Shown here piece after piece: positions 20,701 to 31,059 of a DNA stretch of 64,000 bases. The translations under genes and the position numbers were made by a program. Under the pieces are notes generated by a model. That model made no database searches. It had not been told where the DNA came from and was given only the letters and a program-made list of their open reading frames with translations. The first letter of the stretch is position 1. Every line of letters begins with the position of its first letter. The stretch comes from Desmodesmus armatus (Eukaryota; Chlorophyta; Chlorophyceae; Sphaeropleales; Scenedesmaceae), in NCBI GenBank assembly GCA_007449985.2, contig VIIQ02000179.1, positions 1 through 64,000 of the forward strand. The letters run 5' to 3'.

Positions 20701-23700
20701 CCCCCCCCCCCCCCCCCCCCCACCCCCCGCACCCCACCCCCACCTGGTAGTTAGCTGATCTTGGGCCCAGGTCTGCCTTGGGTGCTCCAGTGGCTGGGTC
20801 GATGCTGCACACCGCTGCTGGGTCCTGTATGGTGTACATGCGCGCACGACCTTCAGGAGGACACCCACCTGCAATGACGCAGCAGCAGCACAATTACAGC
20901 CAGTGAGCAACTCATATTAAACTGTTATTAAATATATAATAAAAAAATATAATTCTTAGAGTTGAATTAAATTGTCCGGAACACCCGATGTGAGACTCAA
21001 GTGAGGCTTAGTCAGTCAGTCAGTCTAGAGAGAGGTAAGGGCGCCATGATGCGCCCCCTCTCCAACTCCACCCCCACACATACATCTTCAAGCCATTGGT
21101 TGCCAGCAGGTTGCATACAGTCTGCCTCCATGACATGCTGCACTGGTTGAGGGAAGCACAGGCTTCCGTCAGGGGCTTAGGGTTTGGGTTGCCTTAGGTT
21201 CCCTAAACCCTAAACCTTAGCTGTCGCCCTCCTCACTCACCAAGTGACACAAGTGTGGCTGGGTCGAAGGTGATGAGCCCAATGCCCTCTGCCTGCTGGA
21301 AGCCAATATGGCTCAAGAACAGGCCTATGCCCACTGCAGTAGCCAGCATGATGTGTTTTGGCACCAGCTCAATCAAACGGCCACGCAGGCCTATGAGACT
21401 GATGAAAATGAAGATCCAGGCCTCGACAAATATGGCAGCAAGGGCCTCCTCGTAAGTCACCTAGGGGTGCAGCAGTGGCAGCAGCAGCAAAGGCAGCAGC
21501 AGCAGCAGCAGCGGCGGCGGTGAGTGGTGTCGAAGGGTGTGCCCAAAAAAAGTTGAGTTGCACTCTGCTGGCATGTGGGTTGACTGCTGCTAAGGGTTGG
21601 TGCAAATGAAGGGGCACGTGTGCCACTGGCTAGTGCCTGTGTAATAGCAGTCACCTGGTCAAGACTCCTGACTTTTACAAGGTGGTCAAGCCCAGCTTCC
21701 CACAAACACTGCCAGACCCTTCATCTTTTTGTTTCCTGCTAGCAGTGAAGCCCCCCCCTCCCCTTGCAGCCACCACCACCACCACCACCCACTGCAGCTG
21801 CATTGCCTACCCTGCCGCTGCCGTGGTAGCCGACCACTTGGTAGCTGCAGCGGCACACACACAGCAGCACAGCAGGTTTCAGAGGGATAAAAGAAGCGCA
21901 CAGCTTGCAAGACCTGAGGCATACACCACACAGCCACGCCCACTGCGTGTCACACACACCCGATTCCATCCAGGGTCGACACTGAATGTGGGCATCTCGA
22001 AGCGCTCTTGCTGGCCCGTAAAACCTAGGTTGTGGGTGGGGTGTGAACGGTACTTCAAGCAACATGAAGTCCGAGACAACACCCCAGCCAGGACGCCTGT
22101 CCAACTGAGTCTTTAAGTGTAGCTGATTGGGGCTGACATGCTGTTGTGAGGAGGTCAGGTGCGGCTGACACCTTGAGAGAACTGCTCCCGACCAGTAAGA
22201 CGTTACAGAACAGCGTCTCTAAAATATTGGCTCTGGATGTCGCCCATGTCCAATCCATGTCTGACATCATCGATGTCTGACACCGGCACGACATCGGCTT
22301 GAGTGTAGCTGGACACCCTGTGTTGCCCTGTACACACGTAAAGTAGGCGTTGATGCCCATTCCTGGCGCAATGGCCAGCGGCATGTTAGCGAGGCATGCC
22401 ATCATGAAGCAGCCTTTGTCACAGGAGATGCCCAGCAATGTGATGGCAGGCAACGACCGGTGCATGCTGATCTCATGTCGCCTCCCATGTTGAGGTTTTC
22501 CCCCACCTTTTTCTTCCTACCCGATCTCACCCCCCCCCCCCCCGCACAATTACACACTGTACTCACGTAAAGTAGGCGTTGATGCCCATTCCTGGCGCAA
22601 TGGCCAGCGGCATGTTAGCGAGGCATGCCATCATGAAGCAGCCTTTGTCACAGGAGATGCCCAGCAATGTGATGGCAGGCAACGACCGGTGCATGCTGAT
22701 CTCATGTCGCCTCCCATGTTGAGGTTTTCCCCCACCTTTTTCTTCCTACCCGATCTCCCCCCCCCCCCCGCACAATTACACACTGTACTCACGTAATGTA
22801 GGCGTTGATGCCCATTCCTGGCGCAATGGCCAGCGGCATGTTAGCGAGGCATGCCATCATGAAGCAGCCTTTGTCACAGGAGATGCCCAGCAATGTGATG
22901 GCAGGCAACGACCGGTGCATGCTGATCTCATGTCGCCTCCCATGTTGAGGTTTTCCCCCACCTTTTTCTTCCTACCCGATCTCCCCCCCCCCCCCCCCCC
23001 GCACAATTACACACTGTACTCACGTAATGTAGGCGTTGATGCCCATTCCTGGCGCAATGGCCAGCGGCATGTTAGCGAGGCATGCCATCATGAAGCAGCC
23101 TTTGTCACAGGAGATGCCCAGCAATGTGATGGCAGGCAACGACCGGTGCATGCTGATCTCATGTCGCCTCCCATGTTGAGGTTTTCCCCCACCTTTTTCT
23201 TCCTACCCGATCTCCCCCCCCCCCCCCCCCGCACAATTACACACTGTACTCACGTAATGTAGGCGTTGATGCCCATTCCTGGCGCAATGGCCAGCGGCAT
23301 GTTAGCGAGGCATGCCATCATGAAGCAGCCTTTGTCACAGGAGATGCCCAGCAATGTGATGGCAGGCAACGACCGGTGCATGCTGATCTCATGTCGCCTC
23401 CCATGTTGAGTTTCGTCCCCACCTTTTTCTTCCTACCCAATCTCCCCCCCCCCCCATTACACACTGTACTCACGTAAAGTAGGCGTTGATGCCCATGCCG
23501 GGTGCAATGGCCAGCGGCATGTTGGCGAGGAAAGCCATCATGAAGCAGCCTATGGCACTGGAGATGCAGGTGGCTGCCACCAGTGACTGCTTCACCTCAC
23601 GCTTGCAGGCCAGGAAACCGGGGTCCTCGTCAAAAACGCAGCCAGGCTGACCAGCTGTGGGACCCTGTGCACGCAGAAAACAAGAGGTATGGTCTCTGTG

Positions 23701-23735
23701 TTTGTATGTCCTGGTTGCCCGAGTCGATTGTATTC

Positions 23736-23821
<86 letters not shown>

Positions 23822-26800
23822 GGGGGGGGGGGGGGGGGGGCACCTGTCAAGGTGTGATGCTGTTGACGAGGAGAAAGGGGAGGGGGGCAGTCAGTGACTC
23901 GCTTGTACGCCAGAAAGCCGGGGTCCTCGTCAAAAACACACCCGGGCTTTCCAGCTGTGGGACCCTGTGCACGCAGAAAACAAGAGGTATGGTCTCTGTG
24001 TTTGTAGGTCCTGGGTGGCCGAGTCGATTGCATTCACTGTGTGTGTGTGTGGGGGGGGGGGACCTGTCAAGGTGTGATGCTGGACAAGGAGAAGATGTGG
24101 GGGGGGGGGGGGGGGAGGTGACTAGCTTGCAGGCCAGGAAGCCGGGGACCTTGTCAAAAACACAGCCTGGTTGACCTGCTGTTGGACCCTGCATGTGTGT
24201 AGAGAAACCAAGGCACGAGAGGGGGTGAGGGGTAATTTAGCGCGTGACTGGCAGAGTGATGCCGTTTGCGTGTGTGGGGGTGGTGGTGGTGGTGGGCAAC
24301 GCCAGGTGTGTTGAGGTGTGATATTCAAGGCAGGAATGATGCTACCAGTGGGGGGAGGCGGGCTAGTTTTCTTGCACGCCAGGATACCGGGGTCTCCTCA
24401 TCAACGCAGCCTGGCTGACCCGCTGTGGGACCCTGCATGTGTGTGTAGAAAGCAAGAGGCCGGGGTGGGGTGGGGGGGGGGGATGGTGTCTGGGGTCTGG
24501 CTGACCAACATTGAGGCCATGTGTTGCTTCAAAGCGACGGAATGAACATGAGGGCATCTGGAATCGAGAAACGACAGTGAACTTGGGATGCTTTGAACAT
24601 CCAATACACAGCACTGAAAGCAGACAAACAACAAAACAGACAGCTTACCACTGCGTGCTGAGATAAAGTCTGTCGATGTCACGGTGCCAACCAACCGTGT
24701 GCACTAGTACTAGTAACAATAGTAATAGTAATATTAGTAATAGTGATAATAGCAATAGTGATAATAGTAATAGTAGTGATAGTAATATTATTTGGGGGGG
24801 AGGTTGTTACAAGTGGATACTTTCACCGTTGAGCGGTACTCTCCCCACGGGATGAACTGGGAAGACACACCTGCAAGAAAAACCTGCAGCAAGACCGGCA
24901 AACAAGACCAGCCCCCCCCAAAAAAAACACCACCAAGGGCAACTGCCACACACACCAGGTATAGGATCGTGCATTCATGACTCAGCCGCAAGCTGGTAGT
25001 CTCCACACACCGTGCACGCACACACATGGGTCAGTCTTTCAAACAATTTCAACACAGGCGAAGTCAACACATCAAGCCAATCATTTGGTGTGCTAGCACG
25101 CAGAGCAGGACCCAGAACACAGCTACTACGAGTGCTCCTGCTGCCAATGCTAAGGTGTGGGAGTGCCGTGCCCCGAGCCTGAGCAACTGTGTAGACAGGG
25201 GTGAGCTCATCGCACGGCACAAGCAGGCTGGGTAGGGCATAACAGCAACATAGCCGTCTGGTTGCTGAATAGGGCGCACCCCAAACAGGTTGCCCTTACC
25301 CAGCAGGTGCCTTCTATATACGTCCATAGCTGCAATGCAATGGGCCAGCTGAGTTTGGTGGGTGGTGCTGAACACAAGCTGCATGCACCGCTGCACTGAG
25401 TCCCCACCACCATAGGCAAATACTGAAGCATACTTGTCCCTGATATGATCATATGCGGGGCACTCTAAGACACAATGCAGCAAATCCTCTGGCCTATCCC
25501 CCCCACACCTGGCTACAAGTGTGTCATGCCACTCAGCACGCAACCCCCTCCCAGAGCAGAGTGGGCAGGTTCGCCCATTCTGTCGTCCCCCACCATGCAG
25601 GCGTCCACTCAAGTGGTGTCCGCCAAGCCGGTACCGTCCCAAACACCGCAAGATCCCCAAACACCGCAAGATTATTGATTATATAATAGTGCTCACCGTG
25701 CAATCTGTGTATTTGCAGGTACCTCCAGTGTCCGCCAGAATGGCCGGGTTGACAGCAATGATGTAACAGATCTGCACAACACACAGAGGGTGCAGGGGCG
25801 GATCACGCACCATAAGAAACGTTTGAGCGCTTGGTTCACCATGTCAGCAACTGCTGTTGCAAGCAACAGCAGCAGGCTGGCATCGTTGAACCTGCATTGT
25901 GACCTGGCGTAAATTCACCTGTTGTAAATTCACCATGTCAGCAACTGCTGTTGCAAGCGACAGCAGCAGGCTGGCATCGTTAAATCTGCATTGTCACCTG
26001 GTGTAAATGAATAATGATAATAGTATATATTTTTCAAATTTTATTTCAGAGGTCCTTCAGCCACAGTCACCAGCGGGCAACTATCATACCCTGAACTGGG
26101 AGCCAGTTCAGCCCCCAAATACAAGTGACAATGCTCCAGCGCTGACCGCCTGCTATCACACAAAGCAGCCAGCTGTCGCACACTGCCATGACGGTATGCT
26201 CGTCAGGCTACATGAATGTGCTGCTGTTGATGCCAGTCAAGTCAAACTCAGCATGGTTTGCTGCCTTTGAACCTGACTGCTGGTGACATACCCCCCCCCC
26301 CCCCCCACACACACCTCCCCACAAACACCACACCCCCTCACTCACGGTGAGGAAGGCGACGCAGCCTGCGCGCAGCTCTGCGGTGAGGTAGGTGTTGCGT
26401 CCCTCGATGTCAAAGTACTTGCCAAGCTGCCGGACAGAGTGCACATGCAATGCAGTGCAGGACACTTGTCAGCGTGGTGTACAGCTTGGAATAGCCATCC
26501 ATGCTGAACATGAATTCAGATCAATGTCATTTACACACAGTGTATGCTGGGGTCATGCATACAGCCAGGCATGGGCGTCGCAGGTGCTGTCGTTGCGCTG
26601 GGCCTGATTTGGGGGGGAGGTTATTACAATTAGATACTTTCCCCGCAAAGCGATGAAAGTATCTACTGTCTGCACTGACGAACTGTCTGCTGCTGGGACT
26701 GCAGGTGACACACATAAAGGATGCAGCTGCTGGCTGCCAGCAGACGCACAGTCAAGATTCTATGACAGTGGGGCCCTTCCGTTTGAGCTCGGCTCAGTAT

Positions 26801-27135
26801 GTGCATACCTTGCTCTTTGCAAAGTTCTTGTTGAGCCTGCCAAGGAAGTTGTCACCTGTGTACAGCAGCACCGGCCGTGGGGGGTGCCTCAATCGATATA
26901 GACATGCAACTTACTAAGATTGTTGCATAAAGTGGCACGAAACGATGCTCGATGGGATCAGGTTGCTGCAGCACACACTCATCAACAGATCAAGCCCCAG
27001 CCACGCACCGTATGCTGCCAGCATCTCATCATTAGCACTAAGGGGCTCCGCAAATACATCTTTCTCGTTTGGAGGAGCATTTGAGGTCACGCTTGACCTC
27101 CTTACGTAGAACTCTGCCAAAGATGTTTGCGCCAT
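17766..27135 (-). CDS. AZG/AzgA-type purine (adenine-guanine) permease, 13 exons
   Basis: Exons, 5' to 3': 27135-27009, 26855-26809, 26426-26346, 25771-25697, 23664-23474, 21844-21811, 21460-21241, 20868-20744, 20047-19947, 19503-19395, 19162-18997, 18592-18443, 18187-17766. All junctions are GT-AG and in phase, totalling 1848 nt (615 aa); plant AZG proteins are of similar length. Family landmarks appear in order: LTAELRAGCVAFLT, YIIAVNPAILADTGGTC, ANMPLAIAPGMGINAYFT, YQVVGYHGSG, VGIGLFLSHIGFQ, LDATGTLFTMARL, GTSPLTVVAESS, GIKEGGRTG and EIDWDDLKVAFP. The protein should be a 12-14-helix membrane symporter taking up adenine/guanine-type purines, probably at the plasma membrane. Start: ATG 27135 with context AGCATGG, confirmed by the phase-1 join into exon 2. 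Oddities: exon edges are copied many times into introns; intron 4 holds a LINE fragment; the final TGA overlaps a donor consensus. Confidence 0.93.
18775..18845. repeat. Foldback element in permease intron 11
   Basis: 28-bp arms at 18775-18802 and 18818-18845 match at 27 of 28 positions as inverted repeats around a 15-bp loop. The arms start with ACTAGTAGCG. This is a perfect-looking hairpin of MITE size, with further ACTAGTG copies just outside. Confidence 0.85.
18948..18970 (-). repeat. Copy of permease exon 11 3' edge
   Basis: Matches the exon 11 end and donor (18997-19019) at a 49-bp offset, inside the downstream intron; one difference in the exon part and one in the donor. Confidence 0.65.
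19864..19892 (-). repeat. Copy of permease exon 9 3' edge
   Basis: A 29-bp near-perfect copy of the last bases of exon 9, with its GTGAGC donor, displaced 83 bp into the downstream intron. CTG-rich sequence separates the two copies. Confidence 0.75.
20391..20550. repeat. Dispersed repeat, copy A (permease intron 8)
   Basis: About 160 bp that match 28274-28428 along most of their length, and whose last third matches 35392-35445. Shared landmarks are TTGCTAGCCAGCATGC and CTCTCTGTCGACACACA. A poly(C)/(CA)n tract lies just before it (20280-20301). Confidence 0.75.
20692..20743 (-). repeat. G/C homopolymer tract abutting permease exon 8 donor
   Basis: On the minus (sense) strand the exon 8 donor GTGGGG runs straight into G-rich sequence with an uninterrupted G tract of about 20. 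It is a candidate G-quadruplex or intronic splicing element. Confidence 0.7.
22338..23473 (-). repeat. Tandem array of five partial copies of permease exon 5 (3' edge)
   Basis: Exon-like starts at 22338, 22567, 22793, 23024 and 23254 precede the true exon edge at 23474 (steps 229, 226, 231, 230, 220). Each unit holds about 80 bp resembling the exon end (MACLANMPLAIAPGMG), a GT donor, then about 130 bp of intron ending in poly(C) of varying length. The true exon has MAF where all copies have MAC. The middle three copies read AYIT where the exon has AYFT. The upstream part of each copy is unrelated to the exon, so these are edge copies, not whole exons. Whether any is spliced into mRNA is unknown. 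Confidence 0.92.
23665..24432 (-). repeat. Three copies of permease exon 5 5' edge, with (GT)n/(G)n tracts
   Basis: Copies of the acceptor and first 60-70 bases of exon 5 (GPTAGQPGCVF...) end at 23964, 24188 and 24432; the true acceptor edge is 23664. Between them are a (GT)40 run (23739-23819) followed by G20, and shorter (GT)nGn runs at 24040-24061 and 24099-24116. All copies keep the AG of the acceptor. They lie upstream of the exon, in intron 4. Confidence 0.88.
24705..25680 (-). mobile_element. 5'-truncated LINE fragment in permease intron 4
   Basis: The minus frame from 25669 encodes the C-terminal zinc-binding region of a LINE reverse-transcriptase protein: CPLCSGRGLRAEW, then EDLLHCVLECPAYDHIR, then about 75 residues ending near 25205. 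The element seems to end with a GTAACAACCTCCCCCCCAAAT-like 3' terminus (24789-24815) followed by an AT-rich tail of TAA/TAG-type units (24705-24790). It lies in the same orientation as the permease, and its 5' end is within about 20 bp of the exon 4 donor. No clear target-site duplication was found. Confidence 0.75.
25837..26005. repeat. 94-bp tandem duplication in permease intron 3
   Basis: Two near-identical units, with CACCATGTCAGCAACTGCTG at about 25837 and 25931. Each ends in ACCTGG(C/T)GTAAAT. No coding is seen. Confidence 0.8.
26606..26660 (-). mobile_element. Solo LINE 3' end
   Basis: About 45 bp match the 3' terminus of the LINE at 24788-24833 (TTTGGGGGGGAGGTT, then ATTACAA and GATACTTT). 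It is a very short 5'-truncated insertion in permease intron 2. Confidence 0.5.
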
Positions 27136-27263
27136 GCTGATCAGCAGCCCGGCACCAGGACTGTGCTTGTCGTAATAAAACTGAACATGAAAACGCCTGA
27201 TCGGGCTTACGGATGCTGAGCTGGAACTCTGCTTTCCGACAGGTCACGTGCTAACTAGGGTTG

Positions 27264-27268
27264 TTACA
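27264..27268 (-). terminator. TGTAA poly(A) signal of the PRA1-like gene
   Basis: CTTTGTAACAA on the minus strand lies about 15 bp after the stop at 27283 and 129 bp before the permease ATG. It marks a compact boundary between two head-to-tail genes. Confidence 0.5.
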
Positions 27269-27282
27269 AAGATTGCAGTGAC

Positions 27283-28568
27283 TCAGCAACCTCTGCGCAA
27301 CAAACCCCGAGAGCTCCCATTCACAGCGTGACAGTACTTCGCGCCTTCATAACGAATGCGGGTCATATCGGGCAGCGTCTGCTTGATAGCCTCGCCTGCA
27401 GCAGTAGCAATAAAAGTAGCAGCAGCACAAGCAGAGAGACGTCAATTCAACTCCTGTCAGACAACGATTGGTTTGGTTGTACATGTCACACTGAATAGCA
27501 TGCATAAGTCCTCAGCAGGAGCGGCATCACTGCAACAGGGACCCGTAGTGCCAGATCTGCAGTAGGGACCTGTAGTGCCAGATCTAGATTGGTGGACACA
27601 CCCCACGACCGCCAGCACACCTAATGATTCCTCAAGGCTCAAACCACTCACACCCTACCAAGCTGCATTCAGAACGGCATATTGCCGTAAGCCTCTCCCT
27701 CATACTGGCTAGCCCCCCTCCGCAGTCAAGTGCAACAACTGGTGCCGGTCCTTATGTAGCTGTGCTGCCCCCTGCCCGTCTACACACACCACTCCTCGCC
27801 CCCCCCCCCCCCCACACACGGGGCGAATGTGTTTGTACTGTGCGTTCCCACGGACTCATACCCAACTTCGGAATGTCACATCCTTGGATGGTTGATGCTG
27901 GTTGGATGCACTCCCTGTGTCTACACACACAAACCATGCTACAGGTGCCAAGATTGACGCATGTCCCACTCACCATACTGCCCTGAATTCCTCTCTCGCA
28001 CTGGCTAGCCGGGCCTTGAGGTTGGGCGACCGCAAGCTGGCGTGACATAGCAGCAACAACAAACCTGGCGCAGCAGCAGCAGCAGCCGCAGGCAGTAGCA
28101 GCAGCAGCAGCATCAGGGAGTAGCAGTGGCAGCAACGACAGCAGCACACGATTACACAGGTGTCACCCCCTATAGCCGCCGCTTGAGACCACTCAAACAA
28201 GCGTATCACACACATCACTTTCATGCTCACTCAAAACAACTACAGTCATGGACCCCCCCCCCCCACACACACCCAGGTAAACGCTTTCCTTATTATCTCA
28301 CTCTACCGACAGCTTTGATGCAGGGATCGCCCTGGTTTCCGTACCAGCGTCATTGTTTGACTGTCCTTGTCGGATGATTGCTAGCCAGCATGCATGTGCA
28401 CGCAAGCAGTCTCTCTGTCGACACACAGAGCACCCCCTGCAGGCAGTGCCAGCACCAGCCGCAGCCACCCCCCGCCTCTGACCAGGCAGTACAACTGCTG
28501 ACGGCTACCCTGGTGCCGTGCTCCCAAGCAGCTCGATGACACACCAGGCTTGCGCCATGCCACACGTA

Positions 28569-28599
<31 letters not shown>

Positions 28600-29815
28600 A
28601 CGCACACACACGGAGGCGGGGGGGGGGGGGGGGGGGGGGGGGGGGGAGATCCACTCACCAACCCTCACCTGCAGGCAACGCCAGCACCAGCCGCAGCCAC
28701 CCCCCGCCTCTGACCAAGCAGTACAGCGCCGCCACCAGCAGCAGCGCAACAAACAGCGGCCGCTGCAGCCCCAACACACGCACTTTCGACTGCCGCCGCT
28801 GACTGGTCCTGTTGGCAGGAGACGGGAAAGGGACAGTAAGGGGGGGGGGGACATCACAGTGATGTCTGTTTGATCAATACATACGTGCGGGTGTGCATTG
28901 TGCAGGGTATGGGCTGAGCGTATGCATTATGAAATGTACAGGAGGAGGGCTTCAGTCCTGATGTGTCACGAAGATTTGGTAATATAATAATAATATATTA
29001 TTATTTATTATATATTAAAAAGTAATCAACTTATTTGTCGAAGACATTGCTCAAAGACTACCTAAGAAGGTTGGCTGCTTGTGCTCGTGATCAATGTGGT
29101 GTATGTGTGACCTACAACAACACAAGCACCAGCATCCAACCTTCACAGGCAGACTCACCAACGATGTGTATATGTGTGCAGGGTGCACCCATGCTTATTT
29201 GCTGCAATGTGCGGGGGTGTGATGTATGGGTGTGTGGTGCGATTTAGCATCACCCCCTCCCCGCACAGCACAAACTGAAGGGGGGGGGGGGGTGTGATGC
29301 GAGGGTCTCATACATACAACCATAGGTTGAACAGTGATTGCACATGCTATACTACTGCTGCTTGTGTCATGTGGCCATCTACTACCTTTGAGCGCAATCG
29401 ACGCAGGCATCCAGACGTAGCAAGCAGTCTAACCGGCCTACCTGTCCCCCTACCGCCCCCCTTCCACAGCACATCACATACGCATGATTGTTGCTTTGTA
29501 TGCATCCCCTGTTCATCAAAGTGCGTGCCATTTGGCATTTTCCTTGACTGCCATGCTGACTTGAAATCACTGGCTGCATTTGTATGTCAAAATACACAGG
29601 CAGTGCATCAGAAAAATGTGTACAAATTGAATTTAAAATAAATAATACAAAATAAATAGTAATAATAATCAATACATTATTTTTCTCATGCAGTGCATCA
29701 CACTCACGCTAGGCTGCCTCCTGCAGAGCCTGTGGCACATCTGCTGCGCAGCAGTGCTGCCGTGTGGGGGTGAACCTTCCGTAGAACCTTCACTGCTGCA
29801 TCACTACAGGCGCGG

Positions 29816-29878
<63 letters not shown>

Positions 29879-30432
29879 GCAAGTCATTGGCAAGCCCGGT
29901 AGTATCATGGTCCCCCGTTCCGCCACGCTTTTGGCTGGCTGAATGCTCGTATCAAACTCTGCTCACTGTGTGTTCAGCAGTGCAGGAGCGGCAACAGACC
30001 TCAGACATGACGATGCAACACGTGCTGAGCGCTCAACCCCCTCAAACATGCACACCTGCTGTACAGCTGAGCGTAATGAGGCTAGGAAAACATTTTTGTG
30101 CAACCAAGGTAGGCAGCCCATAGCTGGACTGTATTGTCCCCCCCCCCCCACACACACACCCGCACGTGCCCCTCTACCTATTTGACTCACTTTAAGCTTG
30201 CAGCAAACGGATCGTTGAAACACAGCAGCGCGGTCGTACACAGCCCAGCCGCCAGCAGCGACCAGGGCTGCCGCAGAAACGCCAGCACCAGCGCCAGCAG
30301 CAGTATCGCCAGATAGTTTGTGCGATAGTAGTACACATTGCATTTCAAGCGGGAAGTCCATTTGATCTGGTTCTTGGGGACGTTGAACTTTGAGAAGAAT
30401 TCCCAGACAGGCCGGGGTGCAAACCACTCAAC
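27283..30432 (-). CDS. PRA1 / ARL6IP5-like membrane-trafficking protein, N-terminus not found
   Basis: Exons in order: 30432-30191, 28808-28669, 28074-27974 and probably 27395-27283 (stop). The first three join in phase with GT-AG sites. The protein reads EWFAPRPVWEFFSKFNVP, RTNYLAILLLALVLAFL, a hairpin pair of hydrophobic segments, then RPLFVALLLVAALYCLV and LLLLLCHASLRSPNLKARL. Its closest feel is the ARL6IP5/JWA branch of PRA1 proteins (an HASLR motif after the last membrane segment). Such proteins sit in ER/Golgi membranes, bind prenylated Rab or Arl GTPases and act in vesicle traffic. The last exon (EAIKQTLPDMTRIR) is coding-like but joins out of phase with the GTGAGT donor used, so a small exon may be missing. 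The first exon shown has phase 0 at its start and needs an upstream ATG exon that I did not identify. Confidence 0.75.
27678..27716 (-). repeat. Degraded copy of PRA1-like exon 3 3' edge
   Basis: Resembles the exon end at 27974-28015 (GCCAGT..GAG.GAG) with several changes, and the GT donor is lost. Offset about 297 bp into the downstream intron. Confidence 0.45.
28274..28428. repeat. Dispersed repeat, copy B (PRA1-like intron 2)
   Basis: Matches copy A at 20391-20550 in the same orientation, and again follows a poly(C)/(CA)n tract (28252-28273). Confidence 0.75.
28438..28499 (-). repeat. Copy of PRA1-like exon 2 3' edge
   Basis: About 60 bp match the end of exon 2 (28669-28730) at a 231-bp offset in the downstream intron. 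The GT of the donor is destroyed in the copy. Confidence 0.8.
28568..28646. repeat. Poly(C)-(CA)n and poly(G) tracts
   Basis: C15 followed by (CA)n, then a G run of about 28 (28619-28646), immediately beyond the exon 2 donor of the PRA1-like gene. (GT)n/(G)n composites of this type recur throughout the window's introns. Confidence 0.85.
28977..29020. repeat. AT-rich patch in PRA1-like intron 1
   Basis: A run of TAATAATATATTATT-type sequence unlike the GC-rich surroundings. A similar patch lies at 29635-29690. They resemble the AT-rich tails seen after LINE 3' ends here (24705-24790, 32850-32880) and may be retroelement scars. Confidence 0.4.
29821..29877. repeat. (CAG)19 microsatellite
   Basis: Nineteen uninterrupted CAG units inside PRA1-like intron 1; on the sense strand of that gene it reads (CTG)19. 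Confidence 0.95.
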
Positions 30433-31059
30433 CTGGGGAAAACAGAGGGGGGGGGTGCAAGGGTATGTGTGTGAAGTGTTTTTTTGGGGGGGGGGGGTGT
30501 TGCCGCACTTTGTTAGCGGCGTAATGGTGGGTGTGGTGTTTACTGCTGTTATGTTACGTGTGCTGCTGCAGGGCCAGCAGCACACTGTAACACACAGAGG
30601 TACAACAGATGCCAGGGAAAACTCCCCGACTAGTGGAGGTGCAAATCAGTTGACCTGTACGCAATGTGTGATACAGGTTGGTTTTCACAGCTGTGTGTGT
30701 ATTCGATGGGAGGGGGGGCGGGTGCCACAGTGTGGATGGTAACCATCACTATAACCGTGACATCACCATCCCCGTCGCCGCCGCCGCCGCTCCCGACGCA
30801 AGCTTGCGTTTAAAAAAAGCCGTCACCGCTGCCGACGCAAGCTTGCTTATATGGACCTTGGACAGAAGAGAGAGACCAAGCACTTCTAGGAAAGAGTAGC
30901 AGGTCAACACGCGAAACGAGTCAGTGCGTTTGATGTGCATGATCCATGTGAATTGTGTGCAGCCGGCCTGCCACAGCAGTGCCGCAGGAAGGATAGTACT
31001 TCCAGAAGCGGCCGGGCTCAGCCCAACACTGATATAATTATTTATTAGTTTTCACCACA
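30433..31059. other. Stretch between the PRA1-like exon and the LINE
   Basis: No supported exon. It holds the exon-edge copy at 30612-30654 and two GACGCAAGCTTGCG palindromic motifs near 30796 and 30833. The missing first exon of the PRA1-like gene may lie here or in sequence displaced by the LINE. Confidence 0.3.
30612..30654 (-). repeat. Copy of PRA1-like exon 5' edge in the preceding intron
   Basis: Aligns with the acceptor and first bases of the exon ending at 30432, at a 222-bp offset. Roughly two-thirds of positions are identical and the AG acceptor is kept. Confidence 0.55.

Noticed and set aside
22338..23473. Regularly spaced repeats resembling a CRISPR array
   Set aside because: Units are about 229 bp, contain exon and intron sequence with poly(C), lie in a eukaryotic gene, and have no short repeat-spacer structure.
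23583..24174. Long frames reading Val-Cys repeats over (GT)n
   Set aside because: Microsatellite artefact within the permease intron; the true exon is on the minus strand.
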